Assembly (NCBI RefSeq): GCF_002343915.1
Contig: NZ_NETK01000001.1
Coordinates: forward strand, 2,231,001 to 2,295,000
From: Nannocystis exedens
Lineage (GTDB): Bacteria > Myxococcota_A > Polyangia > Nannocystales > Nannocystaceae
Reading direction: 5' to 3'
DNA: 64,000 bases
Position numbers and translations under genes: made by a program. Shown one piece after another: positions 1 through 9,347 of this stretch; the stretch's first letter is position 1, and every line of letters starts with the position of its first letter. The notes beneath the pieces are model-generated. The model saw nothing but the letters and a program-made list of their open reading frames with translations. It made no database searches and was not told where the DNA came from.

Positions 1-3000
1 CCCCTCGGGTTCTTCGTCCTGCGCTCCCCATTGCTGCCGCTGGCGGAATGGTCGGATCCTGGACGGACGCTCGAGGGGCCAGCCGCCGCCGCAGCGGCGC
101 CCGGCGGGGAGCATCGGGACGAGAGCGCCGACGGGGTCCTGGCGACGGCGCTCGAGCGTGACCGACTCCACCTCCGGCGCCAGCTCGCCGAGCTGCTGCT
201 GCGGCCGGAGGTCCGCGAGGCCCTGTGGCTGGCTTCACCGGGGCTGTTCGATCGGCTCGGTGATTGGGCCGAGGCCCCCGGGAGCGAACGTGGTCAGGCC
301 GTGGAACGCCCGCTGGTGCGCTATCACGCGCGAATGACCGGCCGCGCGACCCCCTTCGGGTTGTTCGCGGCGTGGTCGCTCGGCGACATCGACGACGAGA
401 CGGCGCTGACGCTCGGACCGCGCGCGCACTATCAGCGCGTGAGCCGCCTCGACATGGGCTATGTCGGCGCCCTGTGTCGCGCCCTGGAGCAGCACCCGGC
501 GCTCCTGTCCACGCTGGTCCTGCGGCCCAATACGAGCCTCTTTCGAGGGCTCGACCGGCTGCGCTACGTGGCCGTCGCGACCGCGCCGGGCGGCGGCCGG
601 CGCTATCGCTTCATGGCCGCGCGCGGGACAGAGGCGCTGGACGAGACGCTCGATCGAGCCGCAGCGGGCGCGAGCCTCGACGCGCTCGCGCAGGGCCTCG
701 TCGAGCCGGACATCAGCCTCGACGACGCGCGGGATTTCGTGCGCGAGCAGGTCCAGCACCAGATCCTCGAGACGGATCTCGCCCCGATGCTCACGGGCGG
801 CGGCCCCGACGACGCGATCGCGTCGACGCTCGGCCGATGCACGGAGACGGCCCCGCTCGGCGCAGCGTTCGCAGAGGTTCGCAGCGAGCTCGCGGCCCTC
901 GACGCCGCGGGCGTCGGCAACGACGTCGAGCGCTACCGTGCCATCGCCGGCCGGCTCTCGGCCCTCGTCCCGTCGGTCTCGATCGATCTCGCCCGCCTGT
1001 TCCAGGTCGACCTCATCAAACCTGCGGCAGGCGAGCGCCTCCGACTCGGCGGGCCGCCCCTGGCCGAGCTCCTGCGCGCCGTGGCGATCCTCCACCGAGT
1101 GAGCGGCGCTCCCCCGGCGGACGACCCGCTGTCGGCCTTCCGCGAGGCGTTCGTGCGGCGGTACGGCGATCGCCAGCTCCCGCTGGCCCAGCTCGTCGAC
1201 GACGACCTCGGCATCGCCTTCGAACGCGCCGACAGTGCGCTGCACATGCCGCTCGTGAAAGGCCTCTCCTTCCCCCCCACGCCGTCCCCTCGTCGTTGGG
1301 GCCGACGCGAGCGATTCCTCTATCGCCGCATCGGGCAGCTTCGCGGGCGCGGAGCCGCCGAGCCACCGCAACCATGGCACCTCTCGGAGGAAGATCTGCT
1401 GCGCCTCGAGGGAGGCGTCCCGCCACCGTTGCCGTCGACCCTGACCGCGATGGCGACGCTGGTCGCCGGCTCGCGCGCGGCCCTCGAAGCCGGCGAATTC
1501 CAGCTCCTGCTGCGAGGCGCCTTCGGTCCGTCGGCGGCCACCTTCTTCGGCCGCATGTGCCTCGGCTACCCCGAGCTCGACGAGCGGGTGCGCGCGGTGC
1601 TGCGGGCGGAAGAGGCGACCGATCCGGACGCGATCTTCGCCGAGATCGTGCACCTGCCGGAGGCGCGGGTCGGCAACGTCATCTGTCGCCCCGTGCTGCG
1701 CGACTACGAGATCCCGTACCTGGGCCGCTCGAGCGCTCCCGTGGATCGCCAGATCCCGATCACCGATCTGTGGGTGAGCGTTCGCGGCGATCGGGTGGTG
1801 CTCTGGTCGGCCCGGCTCGGGCGGCGCGTCCTCCCGCGGTTGACCAGCGCGCACAACTTCGCCATGCGGAACAACCTGCCGCTCTACCGCTTCCTCGGGT
1901 GGTTGCAGGGGCAAGGCGTCGCGAGTGCGCTGACCTGGAATTGGGGGGCGCTCGACGTGCTGCCCGCATTGCCGCGCGTGGTCGTCGGCCGCGCCGTGCT
2001 CGCGCGGGCCCAGTGGCGGGTCGAGCAGCATGAGCTCCGCGAGCTCGGGGCCGCCCGGGGAGACACGGCGCGCTTTCACCGGGTGCAGCGATGGCGCGCC
2101 CGTCGTCGGTTCCCGCGCCACGTCCTGCTGCAGGACGCCGACAACCTCCTGCCCGTCGATCTCGACAACGTGCTCTCCGTCGAGAGCTTCGTCCACCTGG
2201 TGAAGAACCGTGACGAAGCCGTGCTGCTCGAGATGTTCCCGGGACCCGACGAGCTCGTCGCCGAGGGGCCCGAGGGGCGCTTCGTGCATGAGCTCATGGT
2301 GCCGCTCGCCTCGGACGCCGGTGCCGGACAGCGCGAGGACGCTGGCGGCCGCCACGTCGTCGGGGCCGCGACGCAGCGGACGTGGGAGCACGGCTGGAGT
2401 TCGCTCCGACTCGAGGGCAGCAGCGCGGCGCTCGAGGGGGCGCTCCTGTACGCGGTGCCGCGGCTGCTCGGTGCGCCGGGAGCGGGCCGTTGGTGCTTCG
2501 TACGGACGTTCGACGCCGCCGGCGCAGCGATCGAGCTCTTCTTCGAACGCTCGACGGCCGAGGAGATCGCCGGGAAGCTCACCGAGATCGCGACGAGCCT
2601 CGCCCCTGCGCTCGACGAGGGGCGGCTCTCCCGGCTGTCGGTCTGCCGTGACGGCCCCCCGCCGTTTGACGCCGGCGCGATGTGGGGCAGCACGGCGGAG
2701 ATCATGGCGGACCTGTTTCATCACGACAGTGTGGCCGCGCTCCACTTGCTCCGCGTGGTGCCAGCGGAGGAGCCGGCGCGGCCACGGCTGGCGGCTCACA
2801 GCCTGGCGCGGTTGTCGACGGCGCTGCGGCTCGATGGACCGACGCGAACCCGGGTCGCACGTGCCGCGCTCGGGCCCGGCTTCGCCACTGCCGGGCCAGG
2901 CGGCGAGGCTGGGCTCGACGACGGGGCGAACGGCCTCGTCGAGCTCGCCGAAATCACCGCAGCGCTCGATCGCCGCGCGCACGCCCTGTCCGGCGCCGCG

Positions 3001-3129
3001 GCGGCGCTCGAGCGGATCGAGCCGCCCACCGACCGCGAGCTCGTGGTCGTGCGAGTCGCGGTCTCCTGCGTCGATCGGCTCCTCGGCCCGGCGAGAGCGC
3101 GGTCATTGAGCCGAGCGCGAGCATCGTGA
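1..3129 (+). CDS. LanB-type lantibiotic dehydratase, 5' end outside window
   Basis: Class I lanthipeptide/thiopeptide-type dehydratases activate Ser/Thr of a precursor peptide (usually by glutamylation from Glu-tRNA) and eliminate water. The frame is open from base 1 and already reads FFVLRSPLLPL, the usual N-terminal LanB motif, so only a short 5' piece is missing and the first start-like codon (TTG at 31) is internal. RATPFGLFAAW near residue 100, ICRPVLRDYEIPYLG near 550 and a DLWVSVRGDRVVLWS block are typical of the N-terminal domain. The last 250 residues hold a SpaB_C-like elimination domain, but its usual RYxDPxxHLRLR core is replaced by RTFDAAGAAIELFF. No precursor peptide or cyclase is visible in the window; the rest of the cluster should lie to the left. 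Confidence 0.88.
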   Translation, partial: PLGFFVLRSPLLPLAEWSDPGRTLEGPAAAAAAPGGEHRDESADGVLATALERDRLHLRRQLAELLLRPEVREALWLASPGLFDRLGDWAEAPGSERGQAVERPLVRYHARMTGRATPFGLFAAWSLGDIDDETALTLGPRAHYQRVSRLDMGYVGALCRALEQHPALLSTLVLRPNTSLFRGLDRLRYVAVATAPGGGRRYRFMAARGTEALDETLDRAAAGASLDALAQGLVEPDISLDDARDFVREQVQHQILETDLAPMLTGGGPDDAIASTLGRCTETAPLGAAFAEVRSELAALDAAGVGNDVERYRAIAGRLSALVPSVSIDLARLFQVDLIKPAAGERLRLGGPPLAELLRAVAILHRVSGAPPADDPLSAFREAFVRRYGDRQLPLAQLVDDDLGIAFERADSALHMPLVKGLSFPPTPSPRRWGRRERFLYRRIGQLRGRGAAEPPQPWHLSEEDLLRLEGGVPPPLPSTLTAMATLVAGSRAALEAGEFQLLLRGAFGPSAATFFGRMCLGYPELDERVRAVLRAEEATDPDAIFAEIVHLPEARVGNVICRPVLRDYEIPYLGRSSAPVDRQIPITDLWVSVRGDRVVLWSARLGRRVLPRLTSAHNFAMRNNLPLYRFLGWLQGQGVASALTWNWGALDVLPALPRVVVGRAVLARAQWRVEQHELRELGAARGDTARFHRVQRWRARRRFPRHVLLQDADNLLPVDLDNVLSVESFVHLVKNRDEAVLLEMFPGPDELVAEGPEGRFVHELMVPLASDAGAGQREDAGGRHVVGAATQRTWEHGWSSLRLEGSSAALEGALLYAVPRLLGAPGAGRWCFVRTFDAAGAAIELFFERSTAEEIAGKLTEIATSLAPALDEGRLSRLSVCRDGPPPFDAGAMWGSTAEIMADLFHHDSVAALHLLRVVPAEEPARPRLAAHSLARLSTALRLDGPTRTRVARAALGPGFATAGPGGEAGLDDGANGLVELAEITAALDRRAHALSGAAAALERIEPPTDRELVVVRVAVSCVDRLLGPARARSLSRARAS

Positions 3130-3513
3130 GCGCTTGCCTCCGCCTCGGGGCCTTCGCCTCGCTCACGCAGGTGGTCGGCGGACGCGTCGATCGACGCTGC
3201 CGCGGCGATGATCAGCACCGCGGCGACGATTGAAATGATTCGCTCGCGGAGCTCGCCCGCGATGCCCAGCGTTTCAACACGTCCGTGGTCTTCGCGGATG
3301 CCGGCGCTGGGCTCGACGGCGCTCCAAGCGCCAGCCCGAGCGGGGGCCGGGTAAGTCTCGGTCGGCGAAAACCCCCGACCCGCTCCGCACCTGCACGATC
3401 GCCCGACATCGCCCATGTTCGCCACGGCGCCCGCGCTTCGCCCCGGCCTCGCTCGCGAGGACCCCGTCGTGGCATTCTCCGGGGAGCGCCTGATTGCCGC
3501 GCAGGAGAAGACA
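3130..3513. other. intergenic, no gene recognised
   Basis: A stretch between the LanB gene and the PAS-STAS gene. A minus-strand frame carries a short hydrophobic run around 3190-3260, but it lacks a convincing start and runs antisense into the LanB gene. No terminator hairpin with a T-run was seen. Confidence 0.5.
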
Positions 3514-4458
3514 TTGAACTCGGACCATGAGCTGACCCAGCTGCGTCACCGCGTCGCGGTGCTCGAGCGCAGCGAGACGCGTTACCGCAACATCTTCGAG
3601 AGCTCCCCGATCTCGCTGTGGGAGGAAGACTGGTCCGCGGTCAAGCAGCACCTCGACCGGCTCCTCGCCACCGGCGTCGAGCTCGACGAGTATCTCCGAC
3701 ACCACGTCGACGACGTCGTCGCTTGCGTGAGTTTGGTGCGGATCCTCGACGTCAACCGGGCCACGCTCGAGCTCTGCGGCGCCGCGAACAAGGAGCAGTT
3801 GCTCGGGGCGTTGTCGGTCGTCTTTACCGAGCACTCTCTCGACACGTTCCGGCGCGAGCTCGTCGCCCTGGCGAGCGGGGCGACGTCGTACGAGGAAGAG
3901 ACGATCATCTGTACGCTCCTCGGCGAGGAGCGGAACGTCATGTTCCGCGTCGTCATCAGCGCGGACAGCGAGCGGACGTGGGAGCAGTGCTTCGTGTCGA
4001 TCGTCGACATCACCGACCGCAAGCGAGCGGAGGAGGCGCTGCGCCTGAGCAAGGAGGAGACGATCCAGGCGCAGCGAGAGATGCTGGCGAGGCTGTCCGC
4101 GCCTGTGATCCCGATCAGCGACGACGTCATCGTCATGCCGTTCATCGGCCGGCTCGACCAGACGCGCATGCAGCAGGCCCTGGGCGTGCTCCTCGAAGAG
4201 GTGCAGCGGCTCCGGGTGACCACTGCCATCCTCGACGTCACCGGCGTCCCCGAGATCGACGGGGAGGCCACGCAGGGGCTCATCCAGGCCGCGCAGGCGG
4301 TGAAGCTGCTCGGCGCGCAGGTGGTGCTGACGGGGATCCGCCCGGAGATCGCGCAGCGGCTGGTCGCCCTTGGCTCCGACCTGGACCAGCTCGTCACCCG
4401 CGGGACCCTGCAGACCGGGATCGCGTTCGCGATGCAGGGCGATCGCAAGCGACGCTGA
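3514..4458 (+). CDS. PAS-STAS domain regulator (RsbR-like)
   Basis: Likely cytoplasmic sensor protein of the RsbR/stressosome type. The N-terminal half is a PAS fold (ETRYRNIFESSPISLWEEDW followed by a DITDRKRAEEALR end typical of PAS-PAC). The C-terminal third is a STAS domain: APVIPISDDVIVMPFIGRLD, then ILDVTGVPEID, then LLGAQVVLTGIRPEIAQ. In RsbR relatives conserved Ser/Thr residues of this domain are phosphorylated by an RsbT-type kinase; no such kinase is encoded nearby. I chose the TTG at 3514 because AGGAG lies six bases upstream; GTG 3469 and ATG 3415 are in-frame alternatives without a better ribosome site. Convergent with the next gene. Confidence 0.85.
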   Translation: MNSDHELTQLRHRVAVLERSETRYRNIFESSPISLWEEDWSAVKQHLDRLLATGVELDEYLRHHVDDVVACVSLVRILDVNRATLELCGAANKEQLLGALSVVFTEHSLDTFRRELVALASGATSYEEETIICTLLGEERNVMFRVVISADSERTWEQCFVSIVDITDRKRAEEALRLSKEETIQAQREMLARLSAPVIPISDDVIVMPFIGRLDQTRMQQALGVLLEEVQRLRVTTAILDVTGVPEIDGEATQGLIQAAQAVKLLGAQVVLTGIRPEIAQRLVALGSDLDQLVTRGTLQTGIAFAMQGDRKRR

Positions 4459-4718
4459 TCGAGGGACCCCGAGCGATTTCCGCCCACGAGACCCACGGGT
4501 CGCCATGCCCATCCGATCAGCTCGCTTTGCGCGGTAGAACTCGGCCGCGGGCGCAATTCGCTCCCCGCTGGTGATGCGGGCCCTCGTGTTCTCGCTCGGC
4601 ACCGACCTGCCCGCCCGGACAGGAAGGTGCTGCATGGCCCGCTTCGGGAGGAAGGACGGCCGCGCCGCGAGGCGCGGTGCGAGCGAGCCGGGGCCGCCGG
4701 GGGCGGCGACCTCGTGGC

Positions 4719-6371
4719 TCAGGTGAAGACGCCGAAGGTCACGACCCCGGCGACGAAGCCGGGCAGCCGCGCGAGGGCGTACTCGGGCGTGACGACATAA
4801 CGTCGGTCCTCGTCGTCGAAGTACCCCGAATTGAAATAGACGTACATCACCTCGGGGGAGGCCGCGCGCAGCAGGCGGTCCGCCTTCGCCAGCGCCGCGC
4901 GATCGCCGGGCGAGAAGTAGATCTCGGGGTTGACGCGGATCTGTTCGTTGCGCGCGTAGAAGATGTTGTCCCGCGCCTTCCGCCCCGTCCGCGTGGCGAA
5001 CGGGCGATCGATACGCAGGGTCTCGCGGGCCCCCAGCCCGAGAGCGGCGCGGAGCTCGTCCAGCGAATCCGCCGGCGCGACGAATGGATAGTAGGGCACG
5101 TCGGAGTCCGTGGAGTACACGACGTCCTTGAGCGCCGCCGCCACGGCGCGCGCCAGCGCGACCGCCGATTCCCAGTTCGACCACGAGCGGACGTGTTCGG
5201 CGATGCGCGCGGTCGCGGGGAAGAAGCCCCAGTTCGTCAAGACGCCCGAGATGAATGGCGCCTCGCCCGGGAAGTTCTCGTCGCGCTGTTGATTGCACTG
5301 ATGGAACAGGTTGTCGGCGTCGAGCCGCACGAGCCGCCCCACCCTGGCGCTCGCTTCGGCAGGCACGCCGGTGACGTCGAGCGACAGGACGAACTCCTCG
5401 CCGGCATCACCGGCCTTCTTGTCGTCCTCGTCGTCACCCGCGTCGTCGGCCTCGTTCTCCTCGTCCTCCTCGTCCTCCTCGTCCTCCTCGCTCGCGTCCT
5501 CCTCCTCGTCCGCGTCCTCCTCGCCCTCCTCGCTCGCGCCCTCGTCGTCGTCCTCGCCCTCCTCGCTCGCGTCCTCGTCCTCCTCCTCGGCCTCGCTTCC
5601 CTCGTCTTCATCAGCGCCGACGGCATCATCCCCCCCGCGCTGCGTGAGGAGCTCATAGGCGACAGGGATCAACTTATCGCCGAAGACGAGCTGTTCGCGC
5701 GTGCGCCAGGCGAGCGCGAGGTTCGAGGCGGCGAGCGCCTCGATCGCCCACAGGCGGCGGCCCATCGGCGCGTCGCTGCGGACGAGCGCCGAGAGCTGCG
5801 CTTCGCTGCCGCCGACGGGCAACGGCTCGAGCGTGGTCCAGTCGGCGTCGGCACGGAGCTGTCCCGGATGTGCCTCGTCATGAAGCACTCGGGGGGCCGG
5901 GAGCGCGGCGCCAGGATAAACCTGAAGGACGTACCGCACCGGCGAGGTCGATCCCTCCGCGCCGAGTCGGGATACACGGACCATGTAGGTGCCGCTCTCG
6001 ACCGGGAATTCGTCGCGCTTCTCATCGCCGTCGGTGACCAGGACGGCGCCTCCGTGGCCGATCTCCACGCTCGCCTCGACCACCCACGTCGCCTCGGGTG
6101 CACGCGCCGGCGGTGCGTCGGCGCGGAGCTCGACGAAGATGGGCACGCTCGCGTCCTGCGGGAGGACGACGCCGATCACGCCCGGCGCGACGCCCAGCGG
6201 ACCCTCCTCCCAGGGGTCGTTGGCGTAACGACCGTCCCAGGTCGTCGCCGCCCGGTCGTGCGGAGCGTGGGTGAAGTCCTCGGCGAGCGCGAGCGCGTCA
6301 CCGAAGAAGAACTGGCGGTTGGCTGTGTGTCTCCATGTCTCGAGCGAGACCGGGCGGGGGGCGTCGTTCAT
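4719..6371 (-). CDS. hypothetical protein with long Asp/Glu tract
   Basis: A 550-residue protein I do not recognise. The first 200 residues look like a compact beta-rich domain (FFFGDALALAEDF, WEEGPLGVAPGVIGVVLP, FPVESGTYMVRVSRLG). Residues about 250-325 are almost only Asp, Glu, Ala, Ser and Gly, encoded by a near-perfect TCCTCG/TCCTCC repeat on the plus strand. The C-terminal 220 residues again look globular (NLFHQCNQQRDENFPGEAPF, NIFYARNEQIRVNPEIYFSP). No signal peptide or membrane segment is seen, so a cytoplasmic location is likely. The ATG at 6371 begins MNDAPRPVSLETW; an upstream in-frame start adds 23 residues of unlikely composition. The N-terminal domain vaguely recalls ComJ-like proteins, but this is not firm. 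Confidence 0.75.
   Translation of the reverse strand: MNDAPRPVSLETWRHTANRQFFFGDALALAEDFTHAPHDRAATTWDGRYANDPWEEGPLGVAPGVIGVVLPQDASVPIFVELRADAPPARAPEATWVVEASVEIGHGGAVLVTDGDEKRDEFPVESGTYMVRVSRLGAEGSTSPVRYVLQVYPGAALPAPRVLHDEAHPGQLRADADWTTLEPLPVGGSEAQLSALVRSDAPMGRRLWAIEALAASNLALAWRTREQLVFGDKLIPVAYELLTQRGGDDAVGADEDEGSEAEEEDEDASEEGEDDDEGASEEGEEDADEEEDASEEDEEDEEDEENEADDAGDDEDDKKAGDAGEEFVLSLDVTGVPAEASARVGRLVRLDADNLFHQCNQQRDENFPGEAPFISGVLTNWGFFPATARIAEHVRSWSNWESAVALARAVAAALKDVVYSTDSDVPYYPFVAPADSLDELRAALGLGARETLRIDRPFATRTGRKARDNIFYARNEQIRVNPEIYFSPGDRAALAKADRLLRAASPEVMYVYFNSGYFDDEDRRYVVTPEYALARLPGFVAGVVTFGVFT
5455..5600. repeat. TCCTCG/TCCTCC simple repeat coding for an acidic tract
   Basis: Imperfect hexanucleotide repetition of TCCTCG and TCCTCC with interspersed GCTCGC units. 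It encodes the Asp/Glu-rich run of the surrounding gene. All units are multiples of three, so length changes would alter the acidic linker without breaking the frame. Confidence 0.85.
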
Positions 6372-7368
6372 GGCGGCGTCTATATCATCCCTCCACCTGA
6401 CACGTGTCTCGATTTGCAAGAGATCGCATGCACGTGACAATCGACCGAGCCACTATACGCATGTAGGGTGCTGCTTCCGAGATCCGCGCTGCCGTCGGCG
6501 ACTTGACATCCGCGCGTTGAACCATTTCGCAGTCGAGCACCGCACGAAGGAGCTCGACCAGGCGCTCCGGGTTCAGCGGACTCCCAGGCTCGGGAGTGTC
6601 GCGAAGAGGCTGCTCACTGGGTCTTGCGGACGTCCTGGAAGGGCTCGCCTCGATTCCCCGCCTTCGTGTCGCCGAGGAGGTCGAGCGGCTTCGGCTTCCC
6701 CTCCCCGCGTTCGCGGTGACTCGCCGCGTCATGTTGCCGATGCGGGACCACCGGGTCTCGTCGGGGTGGCCTCGCGTCCAAAGCGACGGCTCGCGCCGCG
6801 AGCTCGACGGACGCCCACGCGTGCGCGTGCGCGTGGCCTCGCGATCGCGCGACGCGCTCGCGCGCCAGCGCCCGGGCGAGGTGACGGCGATCATCCCGTA
6901 CGGCCGCGCCCACTGTCGACCGGCGGCTCCTCGTGGACCGACGATGGTTCGCGGCCCTGCCCGGATTCGCGGCCACTCGACTGTGCGGTCCCCAGAATCT
7001 CGTCCTGTCCGCGCACGAGCGCGGGCATTGCCTCTGCCGAGAAACGTGACGCGCGCCGGCGAGACCGAGCGCGAGATCGCCCGCGGCGAAGGGGTCATGG
7101 TCCCGGATTGCTACGAGCCCCGTGTGCCCTTCAAACCGGCGGCCGCTCGGGAAACTGCGAATCGGAGTTGCGGGTCGAGGGGTCGCAATTCAAGAGAGGG
7201 ATGGCGCCGAGGTGCGGGCCGAAGCGGGTCGACGGCATCGGCTCCGAGCCGGTCGCCTCGTTCCCGGCGAGACCGGGCAGCGAAGGCCGGCACGGCGAAA
7301 AATTCGCCGGCCGGCGCGATCGGTCGCCCGGCTGCGGGCACTCCTCCGGCAGAGACAACGAGCGAATC
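6372..7368. other. long divergent intergenic region, no gene recognised
   Basis: Nearly 1 kb between divergent genes. Open frames exist on both strands, but their translations are Arg/Pro-rich and show no domain. It must hold the promoters for the acidic-tract gene and for the tryptophan operon, yet no confident -35/-10 pair could be picked. Confidence 0.5.
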
Positions 7369-8220
7369 ATGACCGAAGATCACGGCAAAGCGCTGCGCGA
7401 GCGGCTGGAGGCCCCGAAGTACAACAAGATGCTGAAGCAGTGGGTCGGCCGGGGCGAGCTCGACTACGAGGTGTATCTGCAGACCCGGCGGCTGCTCGCG
7501 CTGCAGTTCACCGCGGAGGAGCGCGTCACCCACGACGAGCTGCTGTTCCAGATCGCCCACCAGACGCAGGAGCTGTGGCTCAAGCTCGTGTCCGAGGAGC
7601 TCGCGGCGGCGATCGATCTGCTCGACGCCGGCGACCTGTGGGGCGCCTCGGCCCTGCTCGAGCGGGCGGCGCGGATCGGCGAGTGCCTCGTGCACGAGAT
7701 GGCGGTGATCGAGACGCTGACGCCGGCGCGCTACCAGGCGCTGCGGCGCAACCTCGGCAACGGCAGCGGGCAGGAGTCGCCGGGCTACAACGCGCTGCGG
7801 CTGGCGACCGACGCGGTCGGCGAGGCGCTCGCGCGGCTGCTCGCGCGCCGCGAGGTCGCGCTGGCCGACGTGTACGCGACCGAGGTCGCGCCCGACATCC
7901 GCCACGTCGCCGAGCGCTGCGTCGACCTCGACGAGGCGCTCCAGCGCTGGCTGATGCGCCACTTCCTGCTGGTCCGGCGGACGATCGGCGTCGACGCCAA
8001 GGTGCAGGCGCTCGACGGGCTTCCGACGCGCGTGCTCGCGGGGCGCATGAGCCAGCCGTTCTTCCCCGCGCTGTGGGACGTCCGCGTGCAGCTCACCGCC
8101 GGCTGGAGCCGCGAGGGCGGGACGCCGACCGGCGACCGCTGGGCCGCCCGCGCGCGCGCCGAGGCCGCCGCGGACGACGAGCGCCGCCCGGTCGCGCTCG
8201 TCGCGGAGGCCCGCCGATGA
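7369..8220 (+). CDS. tryptophan 2,3-dioxygenase family protein
   Basis: Heme enzyme that cleaves the indole ring of L-tryptophan to N-formylkynurenine. The 283-residue protein keeps the pocket residues known from the Xanthomonas enzyme at matching spacing: Phe60 and His64 in FQIAHQTQELW, Tyr122 and Arg126 in RYQALRRNLG (58 residues after the His, as in the template) and Ser133 in NGSGQES. The proximal heme His is probably His198 in MRHFLLVRRTIG. Two family motifs differ: FQS after the SG is QES, and the GTGGS loop is missing. That divergence, with its operon partners, fits a biosynthetic rather than purely catabolic enzyme. The ATG at 7369 begins the homologous region. First gene of a three-gene operon; its stop overlaps the next start (ATGA). 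Confidence 0.88.
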   Translation: MTEDHGKALRERLEAPKYNKMLKQWVGRGELDYEVYLQTRRLLALQFTAEERVTHDELLFQIAHQTQELWLKLVSEELAAAIDLLDAGDLWGASALLERAARIGECLVHEMAVIETLTPARYQALRRNLGNGSGQESPGYNALRLATDAVGEALARLLARREVALADVYATEVAPDIRHVAERCVDLDEALQRWLMRHFLLVRRTIGVDAKVQALDGLPTRVLAGRMSQPFFPALWDVRVQLTAGWSREGGTPTGDRWAARARAEAAADDERRPVALVAEARR

Positions 8221-9347
8221 CCCGCCTGCGCGACGAGTTCCCGGTGCTCGCGACCTGCGTGTACCTCAACAGCAACTCGACCGGCGCGTTCCCCCGCGAC
8301 GCCGCCCGCGTGCTCGCGGAGTACGGCGAGCGCCTGACGCGCTGGCGCGACGAGACGTGGGAGGACTGGCTGGCGGCGCTGCGCCGCTACCACGCCGGCG
8401 TCGAGCGCCTGCTCGGGGCGCCGGCCGGCACGGTGATGACCGACGCGAGCGCGAGCGCGCTGCTCGGACGCTTCGCGTCGTGCTTCGACTACCGAAGCGG
8501 GCGCCCGCGGGTCGTCACCACGAACCGCGAGTTCCCGTCGACCGGCTTCCTGCTGCGCGCGATGGCCCGCTACGGGCTCGAGCTCGAGGTCGTCGACGTC
8601 GAGCGCGACGACCTCGCCCCGGAGGCGGCGATCGCCGCCGCGCTCGACGAGCGCACCGCGTTCGTCGTCGTCTCGCACGCGAGCTTCGCCACCGGCGCGC
8701 TGCTCGACCTCCGCGCCCTCGCCCGCGCGGCGCACGACGTCGGCGCGCTGCTGGTCGTCGACGCCTATCAGTCGCTCGGCGTGGTCCCGCTCGACGTGAT
8801 CGCCGACGACGTCGACGTCGTCCTCGGCGGCGCCCACAAGTGGCTGTGCGGCTCGACCGAGCTCGCCTTCATGTACGTCCGGCGCGCGCTGCTGTCGACG
8901 CTCGAGCCGGCGTTCACCGGCTGGATGGCGACCGACGCCCCGCTGTCGTTCGCGCCGCGCAGCGCGTACGCCGGGGACGCCTGGCGCTTCGCCTGCGGGA
9001 CCCCGCAGGTGCTCCCGGCCCTCGTGTCGCAGCGCGGCCTCGATTTGCTGCTCGGCGTCGGCGTCGCGGCGATCCGCGCCCACTCCCTCGCCTGCACCGC
9101 GCGGATCGTCGCGCGCTGCGGCGCCGAGGGGATCGCCATCGCCACGCCGCCCGAGCCCGATCGGCGCGGAGGGATCGTCGCGCTGCGGTTCCCCGGCTCG
9201 CAGCAGGTGCAGCAGCGGCTGCTCGCGGCCGGCCACGTCACGAGCTGGCGCGGCGTGCTGCGGATCGCCCCGCACATCTACAACACCTTCGAAGAGATCG
9301 ACGCCTGCCTCGATCGCCTGATCGCGGAGAGACGAGCCGCCGTATGA
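8217..9347 (+). CDS. kynureninase-like PLP-dependent enzyme (aminotransferase class V fold)
   Basis: A 376-residue fold-type I PLP protein. PLP-site landmarks are VVVDAYQSLGVVPLDV (aspartate for the pyridine nitrogen) and GGAHKWLCGS with the likely Schiff-base Lys208. Overall layout (YLNSNSTGAFP at the start, HIYNTFEEIDACLDRL at the end) matches kynureninases and relatives, which hydrolyse kynurenine or 3-hydroxykynurenine to anthranilate or 3-hydroxyanthranilate plus alanine. Its place directly after a tryptophan dioxygenase supports that reaction, but a cysteine-desulfurase-like role cannot be ruled out from sequence alone. It overlaps both neighbours by ATGA, so translation is probably coupled. 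No formamidase is visible here; that step may be spontaneous or encoded elsewhere. Confidence 0.82.
   Translation: MTRLRDEFPVLATCVYLNSNSTGAFPRDAARVLAEYGERLTRWRDETWEDWLAALRRYHAGVERLLGAPAGTVMTDASASALLGRFASCFDYRSGRPRVVTTNREFPSTGFLLRAMARYGLELEVVDVERDDLAPEAAIAAALDERTAFVVVSHASFATGALLDLRALARAAHDVGALLVVDAYQSLGVVPLDVIADDVDVVLGGAHKWLCGSTELAFMYVRRALLSTLEPAFTGWMATDAPLSFAPRSAYAGDAWRFACGTPQVLPALVSQRGLDLLLGVGVAAIRAHSLACTARIVARCGAEGIAIATPPEPDRRGGIVALRFPGSQQVQQRLLAAGHVTSWRGVLRIAPHIYNTFEEIDACLDRLIAERRAAV

Noticed and set aside
235..2982. A 915-codon open frame antisense to the LanB gene
   Set aside because: Its translation is Arg/Glu/Gly-rich without domain pattern; in such GC-rich DNA long antisense frames arise from codon bias, while the plus strand is an unmistakable LanB protein.
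3140..3425. Minus-strand frame with a hydrophobic helix near 3,200-3,260
   Set aside because: No ribosome site, disordered N-terminus, and the frame continues antisense into LanB; kept only as a remark on the gap.
4600..5110. Plus-strand frames antisense to the acidic-tract gene
   Set aside because: They are complementary to the globular C-terminal part of the minus-strand gene and carry no recognisable motif.
5455..5600. Repeat block considered as CRISPR
   Set aside because: Units are six bases long without spacers and lie inside an open frame; it is a coding simple repeat.
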